From positions 60,341,474 to 60,405,473 of the forward strand of contig CM065689.1 in the NCBI GenBank assembly GCA_017654935.2: 64,000 nt of DNA. The letters run 5' to 3'. The number at the start of each line of letters is the position of its first letter. The first letter of the stretch is position 1. Source of the DNA: Phymorhynchus buccinoides. Lineage: Eukaryota > Mollusca > Gastropoda > Neogastropoda > Raphitomidae. A program made the position numbers and the translations under genes. This document shows, one piece after another, positions 11,371 through 22,600 of the stretch. The notes under the pieces are model-generated. The model ran no database searches, had not been told where the DNA came from, and worked only from the letters and a program-made list of their open reading frames with translations.

Positions 11371-11990
11371 GTGTTAACTACATTGTGTGACTTGGTAGGC
11401 CTTCAGCAACACCACACAGGAGGTCAGGCCAGTCTGTCAGTTTAACTACATGTGTGACCTGGTAAGGCCTTCAGCAACACCCACAGGCGAGGTCAGCCAG
11501 TCTTTCAGTTAAACTCCATGTGTGACCTTGTAGCCTTCAGGGCACACCAAAAGGAGGGTCAGCCCGAGTCTGCAGTTTAAACATCAATTGTGTGACCTGT
11601 GTAGGCCTTCAGCAAACACACAGGAGGTCAGACCGGTCTGTCAGTTTAACTCCAGTTCGTGTGACATTGGTAGGCCTCTCAGCACACCACCCAACAGGAG
11701 GGTCAGCCCAGTTCTGTCAGTTAACAATCCATTGTTTGACCTTGTAGGCCATGCAGAACACCACACAGGAGTAAGCCAACCCAAGTCTGTCAGTTTAACT
11801 CCATGTGTGACTTGTAGGCCTTCAGCACACCCCACAGGATGGTCAGCCCAAGTCGTCAGTGTAACTCCATTGTGTGACCTTGGTAGGCCTTAAGAACACT
11901 TAAACAGGAGGTCAGCACTAGTCTGTCAGGTTAAGCCTGTGTGGACCTTGGTGGCCTTCAGCACACCACAAAGGAGGTACAGCCCAGTGG
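11345..11990. repeat. Minisatellite F, ~68-bp unit overlapping exon E end
   Basis: About nine copies of a unit containing CACACCACACAGGAGGTCAG, GTCTGTCAGTTTAACTCCA and TGTGTGACCTTGGTAGGCC. The first partial unit overlaps the 3' end of exon E, and each unit carries a donor-like TTG|GTAGGC. Confidence 0.85.
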
Positions 11991-12173
11991 TTACGCAATC
12001 TGCCAGTTTAACAGGTTTTTTTGACGTTTCTTGTACGGCCGTTAGTGCAGCAGAATCTTCAGCTGTTGAGTGGCTGCCTAGCGGAAGAAGAAGATTCATC
12101 TGACAAATGATGGGAATAAATATTTTTATCGCTGTGCGCTACGCGTTGCTTTAAACGGAAAGAAATCACTTGG

Positions 12174-12790
12174 ACATGAGCTCTGAAAATAGACAACACA
12201 CGGCGGGCCAGTGCGCAGTGCATGTCTCTGATTGGGTGGGAGTGGGAGTGATGCTCTGGGGAAATGCATTGGCCACTGGTGCTAGAGGAGCGAAAATAGA
12301 TTCACACTTGGCAGTGCATGTCTTTGCATTGGTGGGAGGGGTGATGTATGCGTGGAATGCATTGGGCCATGGTTGCTAGAGGAGATAAAAGCTTCCACAC
12401 TTGGCGTGCATGTCTTTGAATTTGGTGGAGAGTGCTCGTGATGTTCCGGGGGAATGCCATTGGCCATGGTGCTAGAGGAGGCTAAAAGCTTCCACACTGG
12501 CAGGCATGTCTTTGCATTTGTGAGGAGTGGAGTGATGTTTTGGGGAATGCATTGGCCCCATGGTGCTAGAGGAGCTAAAAGCTCCACATTGGCAAGTGCA
12601 TGTATTTGAATTTTGTGGATGTGGAGTGAATGTTCTGGGGAATTGCATGGCCCATGGTGCTTAGAGGAGCTAAATAGCTCCAACAATTGCAGTGCATGCT
12701 TTGATTTGGTGGGAGGAGGATGTTTGGGTAATGCATTGGCACAGGTTGTAGAGGAGATAAATAGCTTCCACAACCTTCTTACCTGTTCCC
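12174..12790. repeat. Minisatellite G, ~94-bp unit
   Basis: Six to seven copies with GCATTTGGTGGGAGTGGAG, GGAATGCATTGGCCCATGG and TGCTAGAGGAGCTAAA. The order and wording of these blocks parallel minisatellite E, so both probably descend from one dispersed sequence. Confidence 0.85.
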
Positions 12791-13030
12791 AGGCGTATGG
12801 CCATAATGGGTGAGGTATGTATGTGTCCGGTTTCACTTCTCACTAGGTCTCCCGCGGCATTCAGACGATTGCATTTGATTTGGAAGAGCTCAAAGGAGAA
12901 CATTTGGAAGAGTTTTTTCTAAAAGTAGTAGAGGGGCCAATAAGGCAGGGAAATTCATACTGTGTGTTTCAGACTATAGCCACTACTGTCCAAGAAGAGC
13001 CCCTGCGCCTTATATGACTAACAATAGTAG

Positions 13031-13535
13031 TAAGGAAGTATAATAAACAAAGCCTGAATTCTCTGTACAAGTGGGGGGGTGTCGTACTAATATGAATCAA
13101 CATATAGTAAGGACGTATAATAACAAAGCCTGAACGGTGTACAATGTGGGGGGTGCACCTAAATATGACTAAAAATTATAGTAAGGAAGATATAAACAAA
13201 GCCGACTTCTCTGACAATGGGGGGGTGCACTATAATATCGACTAAACAAACCGAATTCTTTGTACAATTTGGGGGTGTGAACCTTATAATAGGACTAAAC
13301 AAACGCCTGAATTCTTTACAAGTGTGGGGGGTGCACCTTATAATATGACTAACAACATAGTAAGGAAGTATAATAACAAAGCCGAATCTGTGTACAATTT
13401 GGGGAGCCTTATAGGACTAAACCAATATAGTAAGGAAGGTATAATAACAAAGCCTGAATTCTGTGTACAATTTGCGGGGTGCGCTCATATAACTGAATTT
13501 CTGTAGGCTACAATTGGGGGTGCGCTTATAATCAA
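13031..13535. repeat. Minisatellite H, ~70-80-bp unit
   Basis: About seven copies with TAGTAAGGAAGTATAATAAC, AAAGCCTGAATTCT and TGTACAATTTGGGGGGTG; some units have internal deletions. It lies in the intron between exons E and F. Confidence 0.85.
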
Positions 13536-14366
13536 GGCGCTTTTATAGCCGAAAATAGGGTAGATGTAGAGAAAAGGGAAAAAGCAGAGCGAAAGAGATG
13601 TTGATGGATTAGAGGAAGTTGCTAGTACAGAACTTCCTGAAAGTGAGGTGAAATATTTGTCTTGAAAGACCCCACTGTGACCCCAAAGGGTCCACAACCC
13701 TGGAAGTCTATGTTAGCAGCTTCCTCCATATCTGTCACTCCCTTGTGACTCGGCCTTTTCCTTATTCAAGTTATGTCATATATTAATTTTGCTACTTTAT
13801 GGGACCAGTAGTCCATTATTGTTGTGCTTTTGTACAAGAAAACTCTTATAAATTGGTTGGTTGTTTTTTACACAAAAACTCTTATAAATCAGATCTTTTC
13901 TACTGTGAGCTCCTTTTGAAGTGGGAATGTGTTGTGTGATGCATTATGAGGAGGGCAGGAAAGTGACGATCGACACATACGTTAGCTTACCCATGATGGC
14001 ATAGGCTCGGGAACGCAGAAGACAGATAACAAATACCGTTATTATCATCTTTGTTTTGGTGGATCATGATTATCACTGAACGTCATGATTATCGACACGT
14101 AGTATCTAATTAACGGCCCTGAAGGGACTTTGAACATCCAACATTTTCTCCTGGGAAACTTTGGCCAAACCCGATGCAGCATAAGCGTGTGCAGTCACCC
14201 AGGGACAGCTCATGTTCGGGCTCCACCGATCGAGGACAGCCCTAGGCACGTCGAGAAGCGAGATAAAAATCGCACACGCAGCAGCGATTCTACAACCCAA
14301 AATATCCCCCAACTCTCTTTCCTGCACCCTCTCGTGCACAAAACCTTCAAGGCCCGCATCGAATCA
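13536..14366. other. Unique intronic sequence
   Basis: No repeat array and no recognised gene. Overlapping frames around 14106-14480 have no recognisable domains and run into minisatellite I. Confidence 0.5.
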
Positions 14367-15390
14367 TCAGCCCGCTTCGTACCCACCCCCACCCCTGAAC
14401 CCTTTGACATTGGAAGTGGGCGGATGTTCTCATCCCTCACATGGGACTCATCAGTCCTCTTCGTACCAACCCCACCACCCTGAACCCTTGACATGGAAAA
14501 CTGTGACGATCGGTCTCATCCCTCACAGGGAATATAATCAGTATATCTTCGTACAACCCCACATCCCGAAAACACTTTGAATGTGGAACTGTGACGGGTG
14601 GTCTTTCATCCCTCACGGACTATCAGTCATCTTCGTACCCACCCCCACATCCTGAACCCTTTGACTTTGGAACTGTGGACGGTATGGTCTCACCCCTCAC
14701 ATGGGACTCATCAGCCTCTTCGTTACCCACACCACAACCGGAAACCCCTTGACATTGGGAACTGTTGCCGCGCATGTGTCTTCATCCACTAAATAGGAAT
14801 CAATCAGCATCTTCGTGACCCACCCCAACATCCTGAACCCTTTGACTTGGGAACTGTTGACGGGTGGTCTTCATCCCTCACATGGGACTAATCCAGTCCA
14901 TCTTATTACCCACCCCACATCCGAAACTTTGACATTGGAACTGTGACGGATGTCTTCATATCCCTCACATGGGACTCATCCAGTCCCTTCTGTACCACAC
15001 CCCACACCCTGAACCCTTGGACATTGGAAATGGTTGATGGATGGTCTTCATCCCTAACATGGGACTCATCAGTTCCTCTTCTACCCACCCCACACCTGAG
15101 CCCTTTGACATGGAAGTGTTGACGGATGGTCTCATTCTCAAATGGGACTCAATCAGTCCTCTTAGTACCCACCCCAAACCCTTGAACCCTTTGACATTGG
15201 AAGTGTTGAAGGATGGTATCATCCCTACAGGTCATCAGTCATCTTTCTACCCACCCCACACCTGAGCTCCTTTGAATTGGATGTTGACGGATGGTCTTCA
15301 CCCTCAAATTTGGGACTCATCCAGTCCTCTCGGACCCACACCCACACCCTGAACCCTCTGACATGGAAAGTGTGACGGATGTCTTCATCC
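14367..15390. repeat. Minisatellite I, ~86-bp unit
   Basis: About 11-12 copies with CTGAACCCTTTGACATTGGA, TCATCCCTCACATGGGACTC and ATCAGTCCTCTTCGTACCCA. It ends about 180 bp before the exon F acceptor. Confidence 0.9.
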
Positions 15391-15571
15391 CTCGGGACGG
15401 AAGGACATAATCTATAATTCACGCCCAGTTCCACCGTTACCAGCAGTCACAAATTGCAGAAGGGTGGATAATATATTGATTCAAGTAGCGCAAGGTCTGT
15501 TTCTGTACCATACCAGAGCAGGAGAATGCAAGGATTCTGAGTTGGTCCTGGTTTTGTCTTAATTTCTACAG

Positions 15572-15666
15572 GAACAAGTCGCTTGACTGGAAAAAACCTG
15601 GAGACCACCACAAGAAACTGGAGGAGAGCCGCAAACTGCTGAAAACCCACCCCCCTAACGAAAATG
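15572..15666 (+). CDS. SAS-6 coiled-coil exon (exon F)
   Basis: Acceptor TTAATTTCTACAG, donor AATG|GTAGGT. The reading starts EQVA and includes KKLEESRKLLKT, almost identical to human KKLEESKQLLKN. It ends NEN plus one base (phase 1). The first base pair of the next exon completes a valine codon (G+TG), followed by IQW, as expected for human LITWLNKEL. The matching phase is good support for both junctions. One indel near 15585 and one near 15645 disturb the frame. Confidence 0.9.
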
Positions 15667-15884
15667 GTAGGTGAAGAAATTGGGGGAACGCCATCAATGT
15701 AACTCAATTTCACATGTTCTCACTGAATAAATCTCCCTTACTTTAAGCATGTCGATATACCTAAACCAAATATATTTAAAAAAGCAAAACAATAAACAAG
15801 CTTGTCTTTTTTTTTTTTGTTTCACATTCGGTTGCATTCAGGTTTCGCTTTGTTTGTGTTTGGTGTTTTCTTGTAATAGATCAC

Positions 15885-16871
15885 TTGTGCCCAATGGGTG
15901 TTTTGAACTATCACATCAACGAACAACAGCTCATCACAGTCTTTGACTTGTGTGTGTACTTTAATTATTACGGACCAATGGCTGAAATATCACATCAACG
16001 CAAACAACAGCTAATCATCAGTCTTTATGTGGTGGTACTTTAAATGATACAGTGACCAATGGCTGAAACTATCACATCAACGAACAAACAGCTAATATCA
16101 GTCTTGTGACATGGTGTGGTGTGGTGTTACAGCATGTATGTATGCATGTGTGAACATTGTTTCAGAAACATTGTATTGTAATGTAATTTACTATACATAA
16201 CTTCAGAAAAATATACACATAGAGCTCAGGTTTTGTGCAGTGATCCAGTGGATGAACAAGCCAGATCAAATGAAAAACAGCAGCTATCATAGTCATGTCT
16301 GTTTATGTGGCGTCTGTGTGTGCAGGACCAGTGGCTGAACAAGCAGATCAATGAACAGCAGCTCATCAGTCATAGTCTGTGTCTATGTGTGTGTCGTGTG
16401 TGTGCAGTGATCCAGTGGCTAGAATGAACAAGCAGATCACCGAACAGCAGCTCATTCAGTCATCGTCTGTTTGTCTGTGTCTGTGTGTGTGTGTGCAGTG
16501 ATCCAGTGGGCTGAACAGCAGATCAAGAACAGCAGCTCATCAGTCATCGTTTGTTTGTGTGTGTCGTGGGTGTGGCAGTTGATTCCAGTGTGATGGAACA
16601 AGAAAATCAATTAACAGCAGCCTCATCAGTCATTGTCTCGTGTGCACGTGATTCCAGTGGCTGACAAGCAGATCAATTGGACCAGCAGCTCATCAGTATC
16701 GTTTGTGTACAGTGATCCAGTGGAATGAACAAGCAGATAAGAACAGAGCGCATCAGTCACGTCTGTGTGGTGGTCTGGTGTGTGCAGTGATCAGTGGCTC
16801 GAACAAGCAGATTCAATGAACAGAAGCTCATCCAGTCATCGTGGTGTGTGTGTGTCTGTGTGTGATGGCAG
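15885..16871. repeat. Exon-derived minisatellite (acceptor + 46 coding bases)
   Basis: About eleven ~80-bp tandem copies precede the final exon copy. Each has a GT-rich stretch, a TGTGTGCAG acceptor and then about 46 coding bases, TGATCCAGTGGCTGAACAAG followed by CAGATCAATGAACAGCAGCT and CATCAG. These encode QWLNKQINEQQLI of SAS-6. Copy starts lie near 15885, 15967, 16049, 16237, 16321, 16404, 16494, 16574, 16648, 16710 and 16785. The first three are diverged (CCAATGGCTGAA...ATCACATCAAC). No unit has a matching donor. Confidence 0.85.
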
Positions 16872-16974
16872 TGATTCCAGTGCTGAAACAAGCAGATCAA
16901 TGAACAGAGTCATCAGTCCATCGTCTGGGTCCATTTGAATGCCCCCCTCGATGGACACACCAGTCCCACCCATG
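16872..16974 (+). CDS. SAS-6 exon G (last array copy, end of coiled coil)
   Basis: Final copy of the exon array, and the only one continuing into non-repeated coding sequence and a donor (CATG|GTCAGT). With indels corrected it encodes the end of the coiled coil, IQWLNKQINEQQLIS, as in human ITWLNKELNENQLV. It then gives HRLGPFECPP and SMDTPVPPM, the start of the proline-rich, probably disordered tail. Which array copy supplies the acceptor in mRNA cannot be told. The phase from exon F fits this copy and the others alike. Confidence 0.8.
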
Positions 16975-17850
16975 GTCAGTGAACAGTTTGTATTACTATT
17001 ACATTTATTATAAAGTCAAATCAGGCACGTAGGGTCCCTTTCAAACGACCCTCTGCAACTTCAATTCTGCGCGAAACATTTCTGCACCAATAGTCTGTTC
17101 ACAGCGTTTTGTTTAAATTTGCAAAATATTTATTTCAAAGTTGCGGGTATAACAAGAACGCGGAGATATGAGTGTAGTGAGAGAAAGAGAACACATGTAT
17201 AATTATGGACATTGCAGAAAAGGGATTTCGATGTTGGTCTACCTCAGGGGACTGGGAGTGCATAAGATGCTCTCCGTACCTTGTTTGGGTTTCCAGTTAA
17301 TGTTAAAAGAACCCCAAAAAGAGCTTGTTTCACACTCCATTAAAAAAAGTATCGAGTCAGTCTCTATCTTGAAACCAAATGATAAGAATCATTCTTACCA
17401 TATCATTTTCCTCATATGATTCATACCGAAAAGTTATGGATAAGACTAAATTAATTGATGCCTCTTTCAATATTTGGTTTTGCTATTTAATTTTCAATTG
17501 GTGATTCAGTCAAAGCTTGCCCTAGCTTGCTTGCAGGATAGGCAGTATTTGGGGCGACATTAGGCGCTTGGGGGTACAAGGAAAAATCGCGAATGTCAAC
17601 AAGAATAATCTGAAACATCCAAGAAAAAGGTTTGTCCTTGGTTTATGTTTATAAGGCGATACGAACCTGGCAACAAAAAGAAGTCAAATTCGAAGATGGT
17701 ACAATGTCAGTAGGACTGCAGCATAAAACATAGAGACCTCCCCTTTTCAAAATCGGTGAAAAGTTGCTATTTTGACTAACGTCCTGTGTTTTTGTTTGCA
17801 CTCTTCTTTTTTGAAAACTATGCGATCAACGATGATGTGGCTTGTTGCAG
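16975..17850. other. Unique intron between exons G and H
   Basis: AT-rich sequence with no array. An 83-codon open frame at 17168-17419 has no recognised domain. Nothing else is supported. Confidence 0.5.
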
Positions 17851-17974
17851 CCATAACTTCAGCACCTCAAGCAGGGGTCGGTGACTCACGACCTAAAGGT
17901 CACTGCGACCCGTTGGGGCCACCTACAGTGGGCGTGCCTTAAGGGCTATCCCCCGCCACAATTCCACCGCTCAG
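17851..17974 (+). CDS. SAS-6 tail exon (exon H), probable
   Basis: Acceptor GGCTTGTTGCAG, donor CTCAG|GTAAC. One frame reads ITSAPQAGVGDSRPKGHC then DPLGPPTVGVP, is broken once by TAA at 17939-17941, and continues GLSPATIPPLR up to the donor. A Pro/Gly/Ser-rich segment after the coiled coil fits the disordered C-terminal tail of SAS-6, which is poorly conserved, so the call rests on position, splice signals and the open frame. The stop may be an indel error. The exon's last ~14 bases and donor are the seed of minisatellite J. Confidence 0.55.
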
Positions 17975-18885
17975 GTAACACTGACACGCACAGCCACCGC
18001 TCAGGTAACCACTTGACACCACCACTCTTACCGCTCAGTTAACAACTTGACACCCCACACTCTACCGCTCAGGTAAACCACTGAACACCACACTACTCGC
18101 GAGGTAACCACTTGACCCACCACACTCTACCGTTCAGGTAACACTGAACACGCCACAATCCACCGCTCAGGTAAACCACTTGACACGCCACACTCACCGC
18201 TCCAGGTAAACACGGAACACGCCACACTCCACGCTCAGGTACCACTTGACACGCCACACTCCACCGCTCAGGTAACCACTTGGACACGCCACACTCCACC
18301 GCTCAGGTAAACCACTGGGACACGCCACACTCCACGCTCGAAGGGAGCACTTGACACGTCCACACTTCCACCACCTTGCAGCCACACTCACGACTCAGTA
18401 GCCACTTGATACGTCACCTCCACCACTGGAAACGCCACACTTCCAACGCATCAGGTCACCACGGACACATCACACTCCACACTTGACACGCCACACTCAC
18501 CGCTCAGGTAACCACTTGACAATCACACTCCACGCACTGACCCGCCACACTCCAACGATCAGGTAAGCCAATGACACGCCACAACTCCACCACTTGACAC
18601 GCCACCACTCCAATGCGATCAGGGTAACCACTAACACTCCACACTCCACCGATCAGGTAACCACTTGACACGTCACACTCCACCATTCAAAAACCACACT
18701 CCACCTGCTGAGGTAAAGCACACCAACACTCCACCGCCCAGGTACCACTTTACACGCCAGACTCCACCGCTCAGGTAAACCTGTAACACGCCACACTCAC
18801 ACACTCTAGGTAACCACTTTACACGGCCACACTCCACCGCTAAGTAACCACTTACACGCCACACTCCAACGCTCAGGTAACACTT
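17960..18885. repeat. Minisatellite J, 34-bp unit carrying exon end and donor
   Basis: About 26 copies of a unit made of CCACACTCCACCGCTCAG followed by GTAACCACTTGACACG. The first half equals the 3' end of exon H (ATTCCACCGCTCAG) and the second the start of its intron. Many units therefore recreate a CAG|GTAACC donor. Confidence 0.9.
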
Positions 18886-18976
18886 CAACTCAAAAAATGG
18901 GAACCACGAAAATATCGCGAAATTCACAATCATTTTTCTCCCAATTTAATCCTCATGCAAAAAAAACATTTGTGAG

Positions 18977-19382
18977 GTGCATGGGAAAAACCTACGTAAG
19001 TCGCTCAGAATTTTTTAGCAAAAAAGCCAAAAACAGTCAACAACCCCCAAAAATCAATGTTCTAGTTAGGGCATAATTTATGTCTATTTGTTATATGGGT
19101 TCTACCAGTATCCACAACATAAAAGACAATTTTTGATGATTCCTTTGTTATTTGATAGTTTTCTAAATCAAGTCAATAGAAACAAAGATGAAAGTTGTAT
19201 CTTCTTATGACAGCATAGAATGATCTATGTGAATGCCCAAATGTCAAATAATATAAAATAAAAAACTAAACAAGATAACCTCACTTCAGTTTTCTGGCAT
19301 TTAACAAGGAATCTTTGGTCTAATGAAAAAATGAAAATCTCAATTGATGCCAAAATTCCATCATGTCTGTTTTCCCATGCAC
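18977..19382. mobile_element. Possible MITE with 14-bp inverted ends
   Basis: GTGCATGGGAAAAA at 18977-18990 is matched in reverse complement by GTTTTCCCATGCAC at 19369-19382, enclosing about 400 bp of AT-rich unique sequence. No clear target duplication and no coding capacity were seen. The class is unknown. Confidence 0.4.
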
Positions 19383-19648
19383 TGTCAAACATTGGAAGGC
19401 TTCAAATTCTGACTTACCATATGCCCAATTACCCCCCACCCCCTTTATTAAAAAATTTTTTTTTGGCCGCTTGAGTGGTGGTAGGCCTGTGGTGTGATTG
19501 GTGGAGGCCCTGTGTGTGATTGATGGTAGGCACTGTTTGTGATTGATGTAGGTCCTGTGTTGATGATGTAGGCCCTGTGTGTGATTGGTGGTAGGTCCCT
19601 GTTGTGTGATCGTGGTAGGCCTGATGGTGTTGGTGGTAGGCCCTGTGT

Positions 19649-19689
19649 GCTGGGGCCCAGGAGAGACCTAAGACCACAATCCAGATGCC
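19649..19689. other. Non-repeat island 1 in minisatellite K
   Basis: A ~41-bp interruption of the form GGGCCCAGGAGAGACCTAAG ACCACAATCCAG. It is shared with island 2 and with the sequence at the end of the array (33093-33120), so it may be a copy of an acceptor plus exon start. Confidence 0.6.
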
Positions 19690-22600
19690 ATGTGTGGATG
19701 TGGAGGTCATGGTGTGATTGATGGTAGGCCCTGTGGGATTGATGGTAGGTCCGATGGTGTGATTGGTGGCAGGTCCTATGTGTGATTGGTGGATAGGTAC
19801 TGTGTGTGATTGAATGGTAGTTTCCATTGTGATTGATGTAGGCCATTGTGTTTGATTTGATGGTAGTGTCCGTGTGTGATTGGTGGTGGCCCTCCTGTGT
19901 GTGAATGATGCGTAGCCCTGTGTGTGTGATGGTAGGACCTGTGTGTGGATTGATGTAGGCCCTGTGTTGTGATGATGGTAGGCCCTGTGTGTGATGAATG
20001 GTAGGTACCTGGTGTATTGATGGTAGGTCCTGTGTGATTGACGGTAGGTCCTGTGTGTGATTAGATGGTAGGCCCTTGTGTGTGATTGATGGTAGGTCCT
20101 GTGTGTGATGATGGTAGGCCCTGCTTGTGTGACTTGATGGTAGGCCGTGGTGATTGATGTAGGTCTATGTGTGATTGATGGTAGGCCCTGTGTGTGACTG
20201 GTGGTAGGCCCTGTGTGTGATTATGGTCGGTAGGCCCTGTGTGTGATGATGGTAGGTCCTGTGTGTGATTGATGGTCAGCCTGTGTGTGATTGATGTTAG
20301 GGTCTGTGTGCGATGAGGTAGGCCTGGTGTGATTGAATGGTAGTTTCCTGTTGTGTGGATTGATGGTAGGTCCTATGTGTGCTTGAATGGTAGGTCCTGG
20401 CGTGATTGATGGTAGTGTCCTATGTGTGATGTGGTAGGGGCCCTGTGTGTGATGGTGAGTTCGGTGGATTTATGGTATGTCCTGTGTGTGATTGATGGTT
20501 AGGCCCGGTGTGTGATGATGGTAGGTCCTGTGTGATTGATGGAGGCCTGGGTTGAGGAGCGTAGGCCCTGTGTGTGATTGGTGGTAGGCCCTGTGTGTGA
20601 TTGATGGTAGGTCCTAGTGTTTTTCTGTGATTGATGGTAGGTCCCGGTGGTGATCGGTGGTATCGGCCTGGTGTATTGGTGGTAGGCACTGTGTGTGATG
20701 ATGGTAGGTTCTGTATGTGAGTGATGGTAGTCCTGGGTGTGGATTGTGGTAGTCCGTGTGTGATTGACTGGTAGGTCCGCTGTGTGATTGATGGGGGTCC
20801 TAGTGTGCGATTGGTGGTAGGCCATGTGTGTGATTAATGGTATGGGCCTGTGTGTGATTGAATGTAGGTCCTGTGTGTGATTGATGGTAGGTCCTGTGTG
20901 ATGATGGTAGGTCCTGTGTGTGATGATGGTGGCACTGTGTGTGATGAATGGTTAGGTCCTGTGTTGATTGATGGCTAGGGGACAGGTCCTATGTGTGATG
21001 GTGGAGGCCCGTGTGTGATGAATTGTAGGTCCTATGATGATTGATGTTAGGTCTGTGTGATTGTGTAGGTCCTGTGTGTGATTGAATGGAAGGTCATATT
21101 GTGTGATTGATGGTTAGGCCCTGTGGGTGACGGTGGTATGTTCCTGTGCGTATGGTGTAGGCCTGTGTATGATTGATGGCAGGTCATGGGTTGTGATGAG
21201 TGTAGGTCTGTGTGTGATGGTGGTAGGTTTCCGGTTGTGATGATGGTAGGGCCTGGTGTGATTGGTGATAGAGCCCGGTGTGTGTATTGATGGTAGGACC
21301 CTGTGGTGATTGATGGTAGGTCCTGTGTGTGATTGGTGGAAGGCCCTGGTGTGATGATGTAGGTCCCGTGTGTGATTGATGGTGTCTGTGTGTGATGGTG
21401 GTAGGCCTGGTGTATTGAGGAGGTTCCTGTGTGTGATTGAGGATAAGGCCCTGCGTGTGATTGGTGTAAAGCCTATGTGTATGGTGGTAGGGCTGTGTGA
21501 CTTGAATGGCTAGTCCTGTGAATTGGTGGAGCCCGTGTGGACGATGGTAGGCTATGTGTGTGATTGATGTAGGCCCTGTGTTTGTGATTGGTGGTAGGCC
21601 CTGTGTGTGATTGGTGGTAGGTCCTGTGTTCTGTGATTGCATGTATTCCTGGTGATGATGGTAGTTCCTGTGTGTGAGTGTGGTAGGTCCTGTGTGATGA
21701 TGGTTAGGTACTATGTGTGATGATGTAGGGCCTGTGTGATTTGATGTAGGTCCTTTGATTGGTGGTAGCCCGTGTGTGATTGATGTAGGTCCTGTGTGAT
21801 GGTGGTAGGCCCGTGACTGTGATTGAGGTAGGTCTGTGTGGATTGATGTAGGTCCTGTGTGTGACATGGATGAGTAGGTCCTGTGTGATTGAGGTAGGTC
21901 TATGTGTGATTGATAGTAGGTCCTGTGTGATTGATGTAGGTCGGTGATTGGTTGGTAGGCCCTGTGTGTATTGATGGTAGGTCCGTGTGATTGCATGGTA
22001 GGTCTAGTGATTGGGGTAGGCCCTGTGTGTAATGGGGTAGGCAACTCACTGTGTGGAATGATGGTGGCACTGCGTGTGATTGATGGTAGGCCCCTCTGTG
22101 TGTGATTGGTGGTAGGACCTGTGTGCGATTGATGGTAGGTCCTGTGTGTGATGATGGTAGGCCCTGGGTGATTGAGGTCGGACCTGTGGGTTGATTGGTG
22201 GTAGTTCCGTGTGTGATGCGGTGGTCCGGTGTTGTGATGATGGTAGCGTCCGTGTGTGATGATGGTTAGGTCCTCTGTGTGAGTGGGGGTAGGCCCTGTG
22301 TGTGATTGGTGGTAGGCCCTGGTGTGATTGATGGTAGGCCCCTGTGGTGATTGATGGTAGGTCCTGAGTGCGATGATGGTAGGGCTGTGTGTGATTGGTG
22401 GTAGGCCCTGTGTGTGATGGTTGTCCGGCTGTGTGTGATGGATGGTTAGGTCCTTGTGGGATGATGGTAGGTCCTGTGTGTGATTGATGGGAGTGCCCTG
22501 TGTGTGTTGAATGGTTGGTCATGTGTGTGATTGATGGTAGGGTCCTGGTGTGAATTGGTGGTAGGCCATGAGTGTTGATTGAAAGGGTAGGTTCCTTGTT

